From: Paragordius varius
Lineage: Eukaryota > Nematomorpha
Reading direction: 5' to 3'
Assembly (NCBI GenBank): GCA_964247055.1
Contig: OZ176052.1
Coordinates: forward strand, 7,998,001 to 8,062,000
DNA length: 64,000 nucleotides
The translations under genes and the position numbers were made by a program. Under the pieces are notes generated by a model that made no database searches, was not told the DNA's origin, and worked only from the letters and a program-made list of their open reading frames with translations. Shown here piece after piece: positions 38,129-49,804 of this stretch (positions are counted from its first letter, which is position 1; every line of letters starts with the position of its first letter).

Positions 38129-38693
38129 ATGACCCTAAAAATTACATATGTTTTGATTTTTACAATTTTATATTTGACTACTTTCCATTCAAGGGTATTT
38201 TTATTTCAATGTGGAAAATTGATTACCAAATTAATGAACAGCAAAAGCGTTGTGTACATTTATATATTCCCAAAATGCATTTGGATGGATTGAGTAAATA
38301 ATTTACTTTATTTCTTCGAAGCCTGTATTGAAATTTCGGTATCTCGACAAAATTATTCGATTGATATCAAGTTAACCTATAATAACAAAACACTTTTGGA
38401 CGAATTTATATCTGGTAAAATTATTGCTAAATAATAAAGTTCATAATCCTCCTCCTATATGCCTACAGTATCCATATCCTTTATCGTCAAAATTATGTGT
38501 TAGATTTTATAATATAACTCTTAAAGAAAATGTTTTTCATGCTTGTGTTAATTTAGAGGCAATTGTAGAAAAGATACCGGTGAAAGTTGTAAAATTTGGT
38601 TGTTTTAATCTTCCATATATTTATAATACTGTACTCCCAAAGATTTTGCACGTACTTTCTTATTTTAAATATTTCCTACACATATATTTTTAA
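38129..38693 (+). CDS. Secreted DUF4773-like protein (154 aa)
   Basis: Exons 38129-38194, 38242-38293, 38322-38414, 38440-38693; 465 bp. Introns are 47, 28 and 25 bp. Exon 1 encodes a typical signal peptide (MTLKITYVLIFTILYL...). The mature part has the DUF4773 signature as I remember it: CVHLYIPKMHLDG, CIEISVSRQNYSIDIKLTYN, TLLDEFISVHNPPPIC, LCVRFYNITLKENVFHACVN, VKFGCFNLP, with conserved cysteines. The function of the family is unknown to me; it is found mostly in arthropod secreted proteins. The C-terminus (YFKYFLHIYF) is hydrophobic. Splice choices are supported by phase and by restoring the NPPPIC-containing motif. It diverges from GANAB. Confidence 0.8.
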
Positions 38694-38860
38694 ATAAATA
38701 CTATATTTTAATATATATTTGGTACCAACTGGTGTCACAAACTTTTACTTTCTGTCTCCAAATTTGTTAATCTAATGTATGTCATGCGTTAATTTATTAA
38801 AAGTAACTTATTAAAATAACTTTTTTATAACCTAATTTCATTTTTAGGAAGTTATCTAGG

Positions 38861-38868
38861 TATAAAAG
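38861..38868 (+). promoter_or_regulatory. TATA box of the Gln/Pro-rich secreted protein gene
   Basis: TATAAAAG lies 46 bp upstream of the ATG at 38907, at the distance expected if transcription starts about 30 bp downstream, leaving a 5' UTR of roughly 15-20 nt. Confidence 0.6.
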
Positions 38869-38906
38869 TTTAAATATTTGGATTTTCAACACTTTAAATT
38901 TTTATA

Positions 38907-41581
38907 ATGAAAACTTCTGGAATCATTCTTTTGGCTTATACGGTTAGCTTTTATATTAGTAATATGTTTTACTATTCATTGGGTCATTTTTCACGCTGTT
39001 TTGTATTTTGTACCTAATTAATAAATCTTTAATACACCTATTGTATTTTAATTAAATAATGCGAATTTAATAAATGGATACAATTGAGTCTATAATATTA
39101 CGCTTGGCGACTTGATAAATAACATCCATAGTACAAGCTAATTTTTCGATAAAATGTATCGTGATATTTTGTAAAACAATCGAAAAGATTAGAACTTTGT
39201 GTCAAAAAAACTATATCCAGCGTTCCAAAAACTTTTCTATTTTTCAAAAACAAAAAAAAAATACAAAAATATCATGGCATATTAATCAGTTATAAGGACC
39301 CCCTTCCGCAAAATTAATTTTCTGATAGGTGAGGCTCAGCATCATCTATTATAGGTTTATGAGTTTAATTGCTTCGTCTAGTGTTTATATGTTTTTAATC
39401 GTACTTTCCAGAATTTAAGGCACTCTTAAAATATTGTTTTTTTATACCTAAAAAATTGTATACAGATAATTGTTTGCAAAAATATCATATCTCACCTCTT
39501 AAATAATCAAAAAGTGTTTTTCATAAACAAATTTCAGAATACTATATTCATTCGAATTCAATCATGGCTATTTTTATTTTTTGAATGGATAATCATGGTA
39601 TGTTATACAAACGCCACCCGTAAAAGGATACATTAAATATATAGCATATAAAATTAAATATTAAAACTGCCTAAGCGTTAAAGTCTTTTATAAAAAGCAT
39701 AGGAATTAAAATAGATCTTTGCTATTCTTGCTTCTGCATTAGCAAAATTATTAAATATATTTTCCTTAATGGCTTTTCCATCTTTTTGAATTGATTTTCT
39801 TTTACAGAAAAATGATCGATGTCAAAACCATAAAAAATTCAATTTTAGTGTCTGGTGGCTTAGTTTTATGAAAGTATTTATATTTAAATATCGGTATCGA
39901 AACAAAATAATTATGTTGAAAAGTAAAGAATCACTCATTTTTATATATAGTTAAAGTAACAAAAACGCGTATAAATGATTTTTTAAAAAATACCTAGTTA
40001 ATTTATTAATAAATATGTAATTTTCGGTGACATTTGTATAACCTTTTTCAGGATAAAAAAATTAAAACAAATTTTTTAAATATCATTTAAACTCGTTTTG
40101 CCATTTACTTGCAAATTCTTTTAAAATAATCATTTTAAAAAACAAATTTATATAGAAGAATTACGATTAGCAAACAATTATGGCTATACAGCGTGGTGTA
40201 TTCAGACCCTATGAAATCGACATTTAAACTTCTATTAGATAAAGGGCAAAAAATATTTTTAGCGCATCTGTAGCCATATTTCAATCTTAACTATCTTAAC
40301 TGTAATAGTACTGGTGATAAAATTATAGTTATTTATTTTAAAATATTTACAATTTGGCTTATATGAGTCATTTTTAGTATATTTTTCTGTTGAACTTAAT
40401 AACATGCGAAAATGCCCTTTATAATAGCCCAACAATCATTTAAAACATAGTGACTAAATTGTAAGGAACTAGAACACACACCATATAATATGGCGATAAT
40501 GTGCCAAAAATCACTAGTGCTATTCAGATAACAGACATATAATTTAAAATTTTTTTATATATTACACCACCTTTTCATCTTAGTTGATAGAGTTGGTAGA
40601 TAGTTTGTATGGTATGAATTACAATAATGGGAATGGTAGAATGTTGACTTCCTCACCCAATGCGGCTGTAGCAAATCGAGTCCCGGTTAACCCGGGTTTA
40701 TGGCCCACAAATTGGATGGGTTCGCCTCCTTATTACAATTTTCAAGCACCCAGTCCTTGGGTTAATCAACAACAACAAGTTATGTTCCAACAATACATGC
40801 AAAGGCTAAACGCTCCACAACAGCAACAGCCCTATAATTGGCAACAACATAATTGGGATAATCAAATGGAATCGAAAAAGACCACAGCAGCACCGAAAAA
40901 AATGCCTATAATGCGACCAAAAAAGAGCCCCTTTGAAGTTGTGCCATCATACAAATTTGGGAAATATATTAAGGATACAACTTCATCCACGACTACGTAT
41001 GTTTAATTAAGTTTTAAACTTTTAATGAGTCTCATATTGCCGATTAATTTGTATATAATTTCATTATATAAACTATTTTTTTATATTGTCTGATAAATTA
41101 ATTTATGTATCATAGCTCATCCACCACAGATTCTACAAAAGCCAGAGTCGACATCATTAAGATTGTCAAGAAAAAACCCGATTGCTGTGCCAAAAAGGGC
41201 TTGGCGGCTCTAGGAATCGCGGAATTAGGCGGACTTCCAAATATTGGTACATTTTATCCATATTTGTGTCAGTATTTTTATACGAGAAAAATCTAAATTA
41301 TTTACATTTAATACAATTTATCAGCATCGTTTATTAAAAACGTTAATTTTTTAGCTGGCCTTGGTTTACAAAAATCGCGTGATACCAGCTTCCACCCCAA
41401 AATGGTAGCACATTTAACAAATAAAGCAGTTCAAGAACAAATTGCGAAAAATGTCCAAAGAATTGTACAAGTTAATCCGGAATATCCAGATTCAGGACCT
41501 GCGGGACCGCATTTAGCCTCAGTTAATCATAGTGGTAAGAGTGCGGAAGAAATAGCAACTAATTTAGGCTACAAAAAATGA
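38907..41581 (+). CDS. Secreted Gln/Asn/Pro-rich protein of unknown function (268 aa)
   Basis: Exons 38907-38942, 40584-40996, 41116-41246, 41355-41581; 807 bp. The 12-codon first exon (MKTSGIILLAYT) plus the start of exon 2 (LIELVDSLYG) form a signal peptide, so the 1.6 kb first intron splits it. Then follow: a low-complexity segment rich in Gln, Asn, Pro and aromatics (QQQQVMFQQYMQRL, PQQQQPYNWQQHNW); a Lys/Pro/Thr-rich linker; a compact region KKPDCCAKKGLAALGIAELGG; and a C-terminal stretch FHPKMVAHLTNKAVQEQIAK ending GKSAEEIATNLGYKK. I do not recognise the family. The composition suggests an extracellular structural or cuticle/silk-associated protein, but that is a guess. A clear TATA box lies upstream. 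Confidence 0.75.
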
Positions 41582-42958
41582 GAGATATGGATATTATATT
41601 AATATAATAATAAATTAGTTATATGATTCTATATAAGATAACTTTTAATGTCGCACCTAACATTACGTCTTTTTTTAACTAATATTCTATACAGCTAACA
41701 AAATAAAAAATAAAATAAAGTGAAACTATTATACACAAATGCAACGAATGTTTAAAATTTTTTACGATTCTGGTTATATTATCTTCTGCTATTTATCGAC
41801 TAACGAAATATTAAATAAAAAATGGGGATTAACTATTTTTGTTTTGATGAAAATTGTTAAATAGTATTAAATTTGATGTGAGCAAAATTAATTCTCAGGT
41901 AAGTTCTAATATTATATGTAAAAGAATTAATTTTCCGTGGCAACAAAATATAAAAAATATATACAGATTAATATAAACGCCATGCTTTAATAATTAAAAA
42001 AACATGATCAATGTATGATGCTCTTATTATTATTAGTTAGAAAAATCCGCTTTAAAGAGAAACTAAGATAACAACTAATCAGGTTTGTCTTGTTAACAAA
42101 TTTTATTCAAATCTGACGCATAAGAAAACATTTCGAAGGTCGCGCCCAGGAAAAAGGGTAACATATATTCAAACTAGAAAAATTGGTAAAATTAAGTTTT
42201 ACATATATATGAGGAAAATTAATTACCGGAGGATTTAAAATTAAATAGGGGCACGAAAGATAAGATTTTAGAATAAACATGAGGAAGAATATTATGAGAT
42301 TTAAAAAGGTCATTTCACATATAAAAGACATATCAGAGTTTTTTCCATTTTATTAATGCTAAGCGCTTTATTCTATCATACCCAATTGCTAAGAGCTGCG
42401 GTGAGAATTATTTAACTTCGGGTTCAATACCATATACTTACACGCAATGCATCAATTATTTCATTATAAACTAAGAGTAACAAGCTAAACTCGTTGAGAG
42501 AAGGATATACGTTGCTAAAAGAGGAGTCATATTCCAAACGATATTAATTTTAAAAACGCTTGGCGATAATAATAAAATAATATATTTTAAAATATAAATG
42601 GAGGGAGATTTGAGATATTAAAATATTAATTAGCACTCCCTATTTCATTTTTGCACGCGATGAAAAAGGGTAGTTTCCTCTCCAGATAAGAATATAAAAC
42701 TACTGTTTTGATAGTTTTGGTAACAATTTAATTATCAAACCCTCTTCTTCTGTGTTAAATAAAAAAACTCAGAATGTTTACAATTTTCAACGTTGAGAAG
42801 CCTTAACCCAGATAGCTCTAAAACACGATTGAAACGAACAGCTGATATTAAATAAATAAATAATCAATAAGCTGATATATTGTGATTTAAAAGTTTTTCA
42901 AAGTTAATTATTTATATTTTTTAAACATAATATACATTTGTTGCCAATTGTATATTAA
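41582..42958. other. Gene-poor AT-rich intergenic DNA
   Basis: Contains the 3' UTR of the preceding gene (AATAAA-like motif near 41,608). No further exon, RNA gene or repeat recognised; the minus-strand frame at 42107-42331 has no family resemblance. Confidence 0.5.
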
Positions 42959-43482
42959 CACTTCGATTCCAATTCGGGTATCTAAATACCTCAGACTATA
43001 TTTAAGTTATTATTTTTTAAAAACTACCAAAGGAAATACCAATTTAAATTATGCTGCTATCCTAATAAATATTATATAAATATGACGAAATATCTAATTA
43101 AAAATTAGTTTTGAAAAAAGTTTTATATCAAACTACTTCGACGCCATTTTTATTCATTTTTGTAATATCGTATTTATTTAATTTTAAAGCAAAATTAAAG
43201 CTATTTCTTTAATATCTAACATTGGTAGAAACAGAAAAGTAGTTTATTTAGTATTATTTTTGAATTTAGCTAATGCATATGTCATGTTGACTAAATTTTT
43301 ACCTTTGAGTTTTACCTTAAAAAAAGTAATATTAAGTATTTTCGAATGATTTTTTTAATATTAGGTTTATAATGTTATAAGTGCAAACTTGCCATGGTTT
43401 CGATTCCTTCCATATTTTTAGAAGTTTTTAATTTTAAACAGGCTTGGGGTATCCAACTACTCCAATTTGAATCGAAGGACTG
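42959..43482. mobile_element. MITE family 'CACTTCGATTC', copy 1
   Basis: Ends CACTTCGATTCCAATTCGGG and inverted CAGTCCTTCGATTCAAATTG. It is homologous throughout to 45326-45877 (inverted) and 58179-58714, including the internal strings AGTTTTGAAAAAAGTTT and CTACTTCGACGCCATTTTTA. Non-coding, 524 bp. Flanks TAA/AAA agree at only 2 of 3 bases, so the target duplication is uncertain. Confidence 0.75.
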
Positions 43483-44592
43483 AAAAACAAAAAGAAATAT
43501 GGTAGCGAAAAAGTTTGAGATAGGGTTTTTTACATTTTGTAATAAAAAATTCTACCATGCGTTTAAAGGGCTAAAGAAGGCATATTATTTAATTTGGTCT
43601 AATATTTAAAATATTTTTCCAAATTATAAGATTTAAGGAAGAAATATCATGAAGTGTTAAATAAACCTAATGAAAATATTAATACAATTTGTGCTGTTAG
43701 AAGATAAGGTGTCATAGTGGATATTTTTCATTTAAGTCTATTAGAAGAATAATCAGATTGTGAGAAGAATATCTGTTCAGATGATCCGTACAAGACGAAG
43801 CCAAATAAAATTATTTGTGAGAAGTATGAAAATTCTTAGCTTTTGCATTATATTAAACATATTGAAACAATTAGTTTCTGTTGGAGGCGGCCGATTTTTC
43901 TATCCGTGCCCCTATCATTGAAACCAATTGTTTCTTCCGTAATCCGATAATATTAATATTTTTTGTTATTCTACGCAACAATATGATGGTTTTGATCCGA
44001 TGAATACAAATTTAAAATAAATAAAAGTAGTTTAATTTATATAATAATATATAATAAATGGCCATCTTTGTGTATATTCAAAAAATTTAAAGATGTATTT
44101 AATCTCAAAATTTTGCTACCGAGCATTTTTTTAGTTTATGTGACGCTCAAGCTTTATGTATAATGCATAAATATTATCTTTTTCACCATGTTTTTTAATT
44201 TATAAAAAATGTAAGAATATAGATACACAATAGTAATATAATTAGATTTATAACCTTTAAATAAAATTTCAATCCTGTATAAATATACGTAAAAAACAAA
44301 TTTTTGTAAAAATTGAATTTATTAATTTAATAATTGCTATCAATTCCAGATATTGCTTCTATAATTTATCTTCCATTGTATACATCAACATTTCCGCAAT
44401 AAAGGTTTTCCTAAACATAAAAAGATAACGATAAAAAGGATCAATTAGTCTTATTATAGAAATTGCAAATAAATGTTTTAAATTTACATTGTCTACCTAT
44501 GTATACCAACTATTTGTAGTAATCTTTCAAAAAAATTCTGATCAGAATATTAAAAAATTATATCAACTGTTATATGGATTAAATTTTACCTT
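43483..44592. other. AT-rich spacer 3' of ARL2
   Basis: About 1.1 kb with no recognised gene or repeat; it must contain the ARL2 3' UTR at its right edge. Confidence 0.5.
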
Positions 44593-45233
44593 TTAGAAAT
44601 AGAGCCTCTTTTGAATGTCATTAATCAACCAATCAATAGCTTCAAATATTACATTACCCTCAACAGTGCTGCAAGGAAAGATATTGTAATTGTGAGTTTT
44701 AATTTTGTCCAACTCCAAAATCTGTATAACGTAGATATATTAATGTACTTTGGTCAATTCAGTCGCTGAAAGAGCATTGGGTAAATCTTGTTTATTAGCT
44801 AAAATCAATAAGGTGGCTCCTTGTAACCTCTAACAATGTATTAACTAATACTTCTTCCATTAAAAGATTGTGAAGTTCTTTCTTGCAATCAGTCAACCTT
44901 TTTATGTCTGCGCTATCAATGACCCAAACAAGTCCATCAGTACTCTCAAAATAATTTTGCCAAAATGATCTTAACGATTTTTGTCCACCAACATCCCAAA
45001 TATTAAGTAAAAAACTATTTTTAAATGATTTTCTACTCATTATATGTTATGGTTTTTATATTGAATCCAAAGGTTGGCGATATAGTATTAATATCCTCGT
45101 GACAAATTTTTTTGACAATTGTAGTTTTTCCAGCATTATCCAAACCACTATATAAAATTATAATTTACAGCATTATTATTCTCAAATCTTTTTCTTTAAG
45201 CTTTATTTTTTTGATAATAGTATATAGGCCCAT
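44593..45233 (-). CDS. ARL2: ARL2, ADP-ribosylation-factor-like GTPase
   Basis: Minus exons 45169-45233, 45037-45147, 44852-45014, 44749-44829, 44593-44721; 549 bp, 182 aa, complete (human 184). The four introns are 21, 22, 22 and 27 bp. ARL2 is a small GTPase that acts with tubulin cofactors in tubulin folding and releases lipidated cargo from PDE6D/UNC119-type carriers. Numbering matches human ARL2: P-loop GLDNAGKTT at 23-31, switch [30 protein letters not shown] from 65, NKQD at 125-128. It starts [11 protein letters not shown], as in the family. Splicing without each tiny intron would introduce a stop or destroy a universally conserved motif, which is why they are called. The gene sits between two inverted copies of one MITE family. 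Confidence 0.95.
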
Positions 45234-45325
45234 TTAAATTTAAAATCACATGGATTTTAGGTTTGTGCTGCAATGCGACAAAAGAAAATATCAATAATTA
45301 ACATTTGGATACAATACACTAATTT

Positions 45326-45877
45326 TAGTCCCTCGATTCAAATAGGGGTAGTTGGATACCTTAGGCCTGTTTAAAATCAAATAGTTTAAAAACTATGCTA
45401 AGAATCGAAACCATGGCAAAATTTTGCACTTATATAACATTAATAAACCTAATTATATAATTAATTTGATTCAAAAATAAATGATATTAAATATTTTTAT
45501 TTAAAACCCAGAGTTTACAATTTCGTCAACGTGACATGTTTCAAATGGTAACATTAAAAAATAATACAAAATAAAGCGCTTTTTCTATTTCTATCAATGT
45601 TAGATGTAATTTATATTAAAATTTAGCTTTAGTTATATCCTTGAAATTAAATGAAAACCATATTTTGCAAAAATTTTGTAAAATAAAAATGGCGTCGAAG
45701 TAGTTTGAGAGGAAACTTTTTTTAAAACAAAATTTATCAAGATATTTTGGCATATTTATATTTTTATCAGGATAGAAGCATAAATTTAAATTGGGACCGT
45801 TTCCTTCAGTAGTTTTTTAAAAATCCTAACTTTAACTTAGTCTGGAGTATTTAGATACCCCAATTTGAATCGAAGTG
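45326..45877. mobile_element. MITE family 'CACTTCGATTC', copy 2 (inverted)
   Basis: Same family as 42959-43482 but in opposite orientation: left edge TAGTCCCTCGATTCAAATAG, right edge CAATTTGAATCGAAGTG. About 552 bp, non-coding. With copy 1 it brackets ARL2 as an inverted pair. Confidence 0.75.
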
Positions 45878-48800
45878 TTAATATTATGATGCTATCAGTA
45901 TAATAAAAGGCAACGTAAAAGTGGGCAAAATGAAGGGAAAATATTTTAAGAAACTTTTTTGATATTGGCCAATTTGACGAAAATCAACATTGATATACAT
46001 TATGGGTGGGGTGATAAAAAATTTTTTTTGACTTGACTTGCAAGTTTTTAAGTCATGACTTGCTTTCATGTGATACAAAAATTTAACATTAGTCGACTTA
46101 AACAAGAAAACTTGATTTGGAGGTAATAAAGATCATCAAGTAAAATTTAGAGTTTTTGCAAGTGTGGTGTAGGGCACACTTGACAGATTTAAAAATATAG
46201 ATAAAATTATTTTGAAAACTATATAATTTTTGGGGTTATATATGTAATTAAAAGTTTTGTTAATACTATAAACTGTTTATTTGATAATTTTAGGCTAATT
46301 AACTTATTCAAATTGGGTAGATACAAAAGAGGATAAATTTTTAGAAAAACTCTGTTAATATTACAATGTATATAAAAATGTGCTATATTTATCGATTCTC
46401 GCAAAAAATTGATTCTCGAATAAAATTAATCAAATATTAATCTTGTTTAAATTTTTTAAATCTTCTTTTTACATAAAATAATAAACGCTAAAGGTTACTT
46501 CACCATTAAAATATTTAGAGAGTTTATTTTATCATAGATTTATTTCAAATGTAATGTTGATAATCAATTAAAAATAATATTATATTATATTGTATAAATA
46601 TCTTCCCATTTTATTTGCCAATATATTTTTAGTGAGTTAGAGATTGTTTCAGGGGCGAATAGTTTCATTAATTTAAAATATAGTTATGGGTCCTAATATT
46701 TGGAAAAATCTATGATATTATATAAGATACCTGCCACTGAGTAAACATTAATAAATGAATAAAGTATTGATGCCTTATTTTATTTGGCTGAAAATGATCA
46801 AAGTAGTTTCCGTAAAATTCGAGTTGGGTGGTGATAGATTTGAATACATCAGTTTAGCTAACCTTAGACTAGACAAATTTATATATTAGATTTGTATACT
46901 ATTTTGATGACCTTTTATATTTGATTAAACTATTGTATCAATTTTGTATTTAACCTGCACACGTTATTTTACCTTGGTTTAACATGTAAATATTACATTC
47001 ACAAAAAGTATATACACCTCGCAAACTTTATATAATTGAGTTTTTGCTTTTTATTTCAATAAATATTATTGTTTTACGGTTTCTTAATTTACAGGTGGCA
47101 AAAAAATGTTACATCCATAACCAAAGACTTGACTTAAGTGTTTTATATTACCGATCTTTAAGTGCACACTTATTGGCTTAAGTAAACTTGCTCAACTTGC
47201 CACGCATTGTTTTGTTTGATTATTCATGCATGACCTTTTGTGATATTTTATTCCAGAGCTATTGCAATTTTAATAAAATAAAGCTATTTGGCAAAATTTA
47301 AAAATGTGCTCTCTTGAGCCTTTTAGGCGCATAAAAAAAGCTTTAAAAAATATAAAATTGTAAAAAAATCCCCATCTCAAACTATTTCACCGCCATTTTT
47401 CTCTTTACATTTTTTTAAACGCTAATACAATTGGCAAATAATTGTATATTATGGTTAGAAAATGAAAAAAATTACTATGCCAAGTTTCATGTTTCATTTT
47501 ACCAGCAAAACTTGATATTTTTTGATATAAAATTCAACTGTTTACTTAATCGCGTATTGCAGGTATCTCAATTTTAGACTCTAAAAGTTACAAAATTGTT
47601 AAAAATAAAAGCTTTTTATTCTAATACAGGAGAACAGTGTTTGATAATTTTTTAACTAAAATAACTTTAAAACAATAGTTTATTTAACAAGATTAGCTCT
47701 GGCATATAAAACTAACCCAAAAATCATCTCGGGAAAAAGTAAAAAGGCCAAAAACTGTTATTGATATTTTTTGGAATGAAACTTGTAGTTTTTATCAAAT
47801 TTTTTAACGCTAAAAGATTCGCAGCAATTACTAAAAAAATAATATTATTCTTCTATTTCTCGTAAGTCCCATATCTAAGGGCACCATGAGAATCATTAAT
47901 TATTCCATCCGAATATATAAATTTCATCAACATATTGCCCTGTATTAGTTAAAAAATTCTTATTAGAGTTTATAAGTTTTATATCTTGAATCAATCTACT
48001 AGTATCAAATGGCTCGATTATATAAAATGAAAAATTAAATAAATACCTTTTTTGCCAGCTTTTTATATAAATTTTTTAGCAAAGATTTAACGGCTAAAGT
48101 TTAAAATGAGGATTCGTTCATTTAAACAAATATTTTTTAATGGGTCCAAAAGGTCATAAAACTATTTATATTGGTCCAATTTGAGAGATTTTTAAATTAT
48201 TTATATATCATTTGCCCTGCTGTGGAATATCTCAATATAATTTGTGATTTTTACAATAAATACTAAAATTTGATGACCAACCTATATTTTAATCAAAATT
48301 CTGATTTAAATGCTCAGGATTCAGATAAAAAATGTTTTTATATCTTTATCGTTTTAACCGACTCCACAATATTATGAAATATGGTTCGTCAAAATTGTGC
48401 TAAAGTTTATATTTTTAGAAAAACTATGCATTTTTCAAAAATTTAGTTTGAATTCTATATAGCATATAAAAATTCTTATCACGAAATCTGGATGGCGTAT
48501 ATTACATGACTACACTTTAATGAGGGTCTAAAAATTTTAGAGTTTTGGAGCCCACATATAATAATTAAAATTTAACGAAAAAATGCTTTTTACATGTAAT
48601 TTATGATAGATATAAAAGATATTTTTTGGAATGAGTCTTTCTACAGCTTTCACCCAAAAATTTTATTTGGCATAATGTGCTCAAACTTTGCGATTTTTTA
48701 GCATGGAACATTCAACACAAAGTGTATTTTTCTTAAATCACTCTTGGGACCAAAACCAAAAGCACCATGATAATTCTGATACATTTTTCTCAATATATTT

Positions 48801-49352
48801 TCATCGGGATATTTTTATATACCCTCCGATGTCCACGGTTTATAGTTTAATGGTAATTTTTGGAACAAAGCATTTAGCATAAACAATTTTTATTCATAAT
48901 GTGCTCAAATCTTGCGGTTTTTTCAGGAACCAATTTCCACATGGTAACAGCTTTCTTAAATTACTCTTAATCCTGAAACGCCATCAGAATCATGATGCTT
49001 TTATCACCGATATATTTTATCAAGATATTTTTTCTGTGCACTGTGTTATATATAAATATTTTTTCAATTTTCAATGCCTCGGGCTAAATGCAGAAGCGCG
49101 AATTAAAATTAGTGGATATAATATTAAAGTTTACTTTTTGATAAAAGCAATATTTATTAAAAGTAGTATTATATTTAACCATTTACATGTAGGATGAAAA
49201 GTATCTCACACCAACATAAATTATATTGCTCATACAAAAAGATAGTCCGCCTTAATTTAATATCGATACGGACTCATCAAAAACATAATATAAATTATAA
49301 TTGATATGTGGTGGAATCTGAAAATTGAATGGTTAATACACTAATTTGAGCA
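45878..49352. other. Gene-poor AT-rich DNA with degenerate repeats
   Basis: About 3.5 kb. No exon with family resemblance was found on either strand. The distal part (about 47,830-49,120) holds diverged direct repeats described separately. Confidence 0.5.
48671..49120. repeat. Diverged tandem repeat, period about 224 bp
   Basis: CATAATGTGCTCAAACTTTG at 48671 recurs as CATAATGTGCTCAAATCTTG at 48895. The following 150 bp also match in register (TTTTTAGCATGGAACATT / TTTTTCAGGAACCAATTT; GCACCATGATAATTCTGAT / GCCATCAGAATCATGATGC). A weaker third copy is near 47,850 (GGGCACCATGAGAATCATTA). Confidence 0.6.
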
Positions 49353-49703
49353 ATGAATTTAGTAAAATCTTTTTCAAAATCGTCCAAAAAAATTACAAAC
49401 AATACGATGCTAAATATAATCAACCTTGATATGTCATTGTTTAGCATGTCGATTACCAGAAAATTATTCTACTTCAGAAAAATTATGCTATATGGGTCAT
49501 CGAAAAAGTCCTTAGTATTGGGGAAAAGGTCAGCGTTATATATAAAAGAGGCAAAGAACAGCGTTATGGGCAATATTCTAAAAGAAACCAGTATAAACTT
49601 GGCACAACTCAACTATAAATTCAAAAGCCGCAATTATGGACAAGTTTATTCCATTTTGCAAAAAGCGACCTCGATTGTAGCAACACATTCATCCATGCAT
49701 TAA
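49353..49703 (+). CDS. Hypothetical 116-residue protein
   Basis: An open frame from ATG to TAA in otherwise stop-rich DNA, with a lysine/serine-rich N-terminal half and a more ordered C-terminal half (SINLAQLNYKFKSRNYGQVY, then SILQKATSIVATHSSMH). No signal peptide or membrane segment. I do not recognise a family. It ends 101 bp before the CABLES stop codon (convergent). Codon choice in the second half includes GC-ending codons unlike random AT-rich sequence, which mildly favours a real gene or terminal exon. It could still be chance. Confidence 0.4.
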   Translation: MNLVKSFSKSSKKITNNTMLNIINLDMSLFSMSITRKLFYFRKIMLYGSSKKSLVLGKRSALYIKEAKNSVMGNILKETSINLAQLNYKFKSRNYGQVYSILQKATSIVATHSSMH

Positions 49704-49804
49704 TTCAAATTTATTAATATGCCAATCAAAACAATTTTATTAACATAAATAATTCCATTTTTATATAAATTTATGTAAAATTTATCAAAAACAAAATGGT
49801 TTAT

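Noticed and set aside
42107-42331. 74-codon minus ORF as a membrane protein gene
   Set aside because: Random-looking hydrophobic AT-rich translation, no start context, no splice partners.
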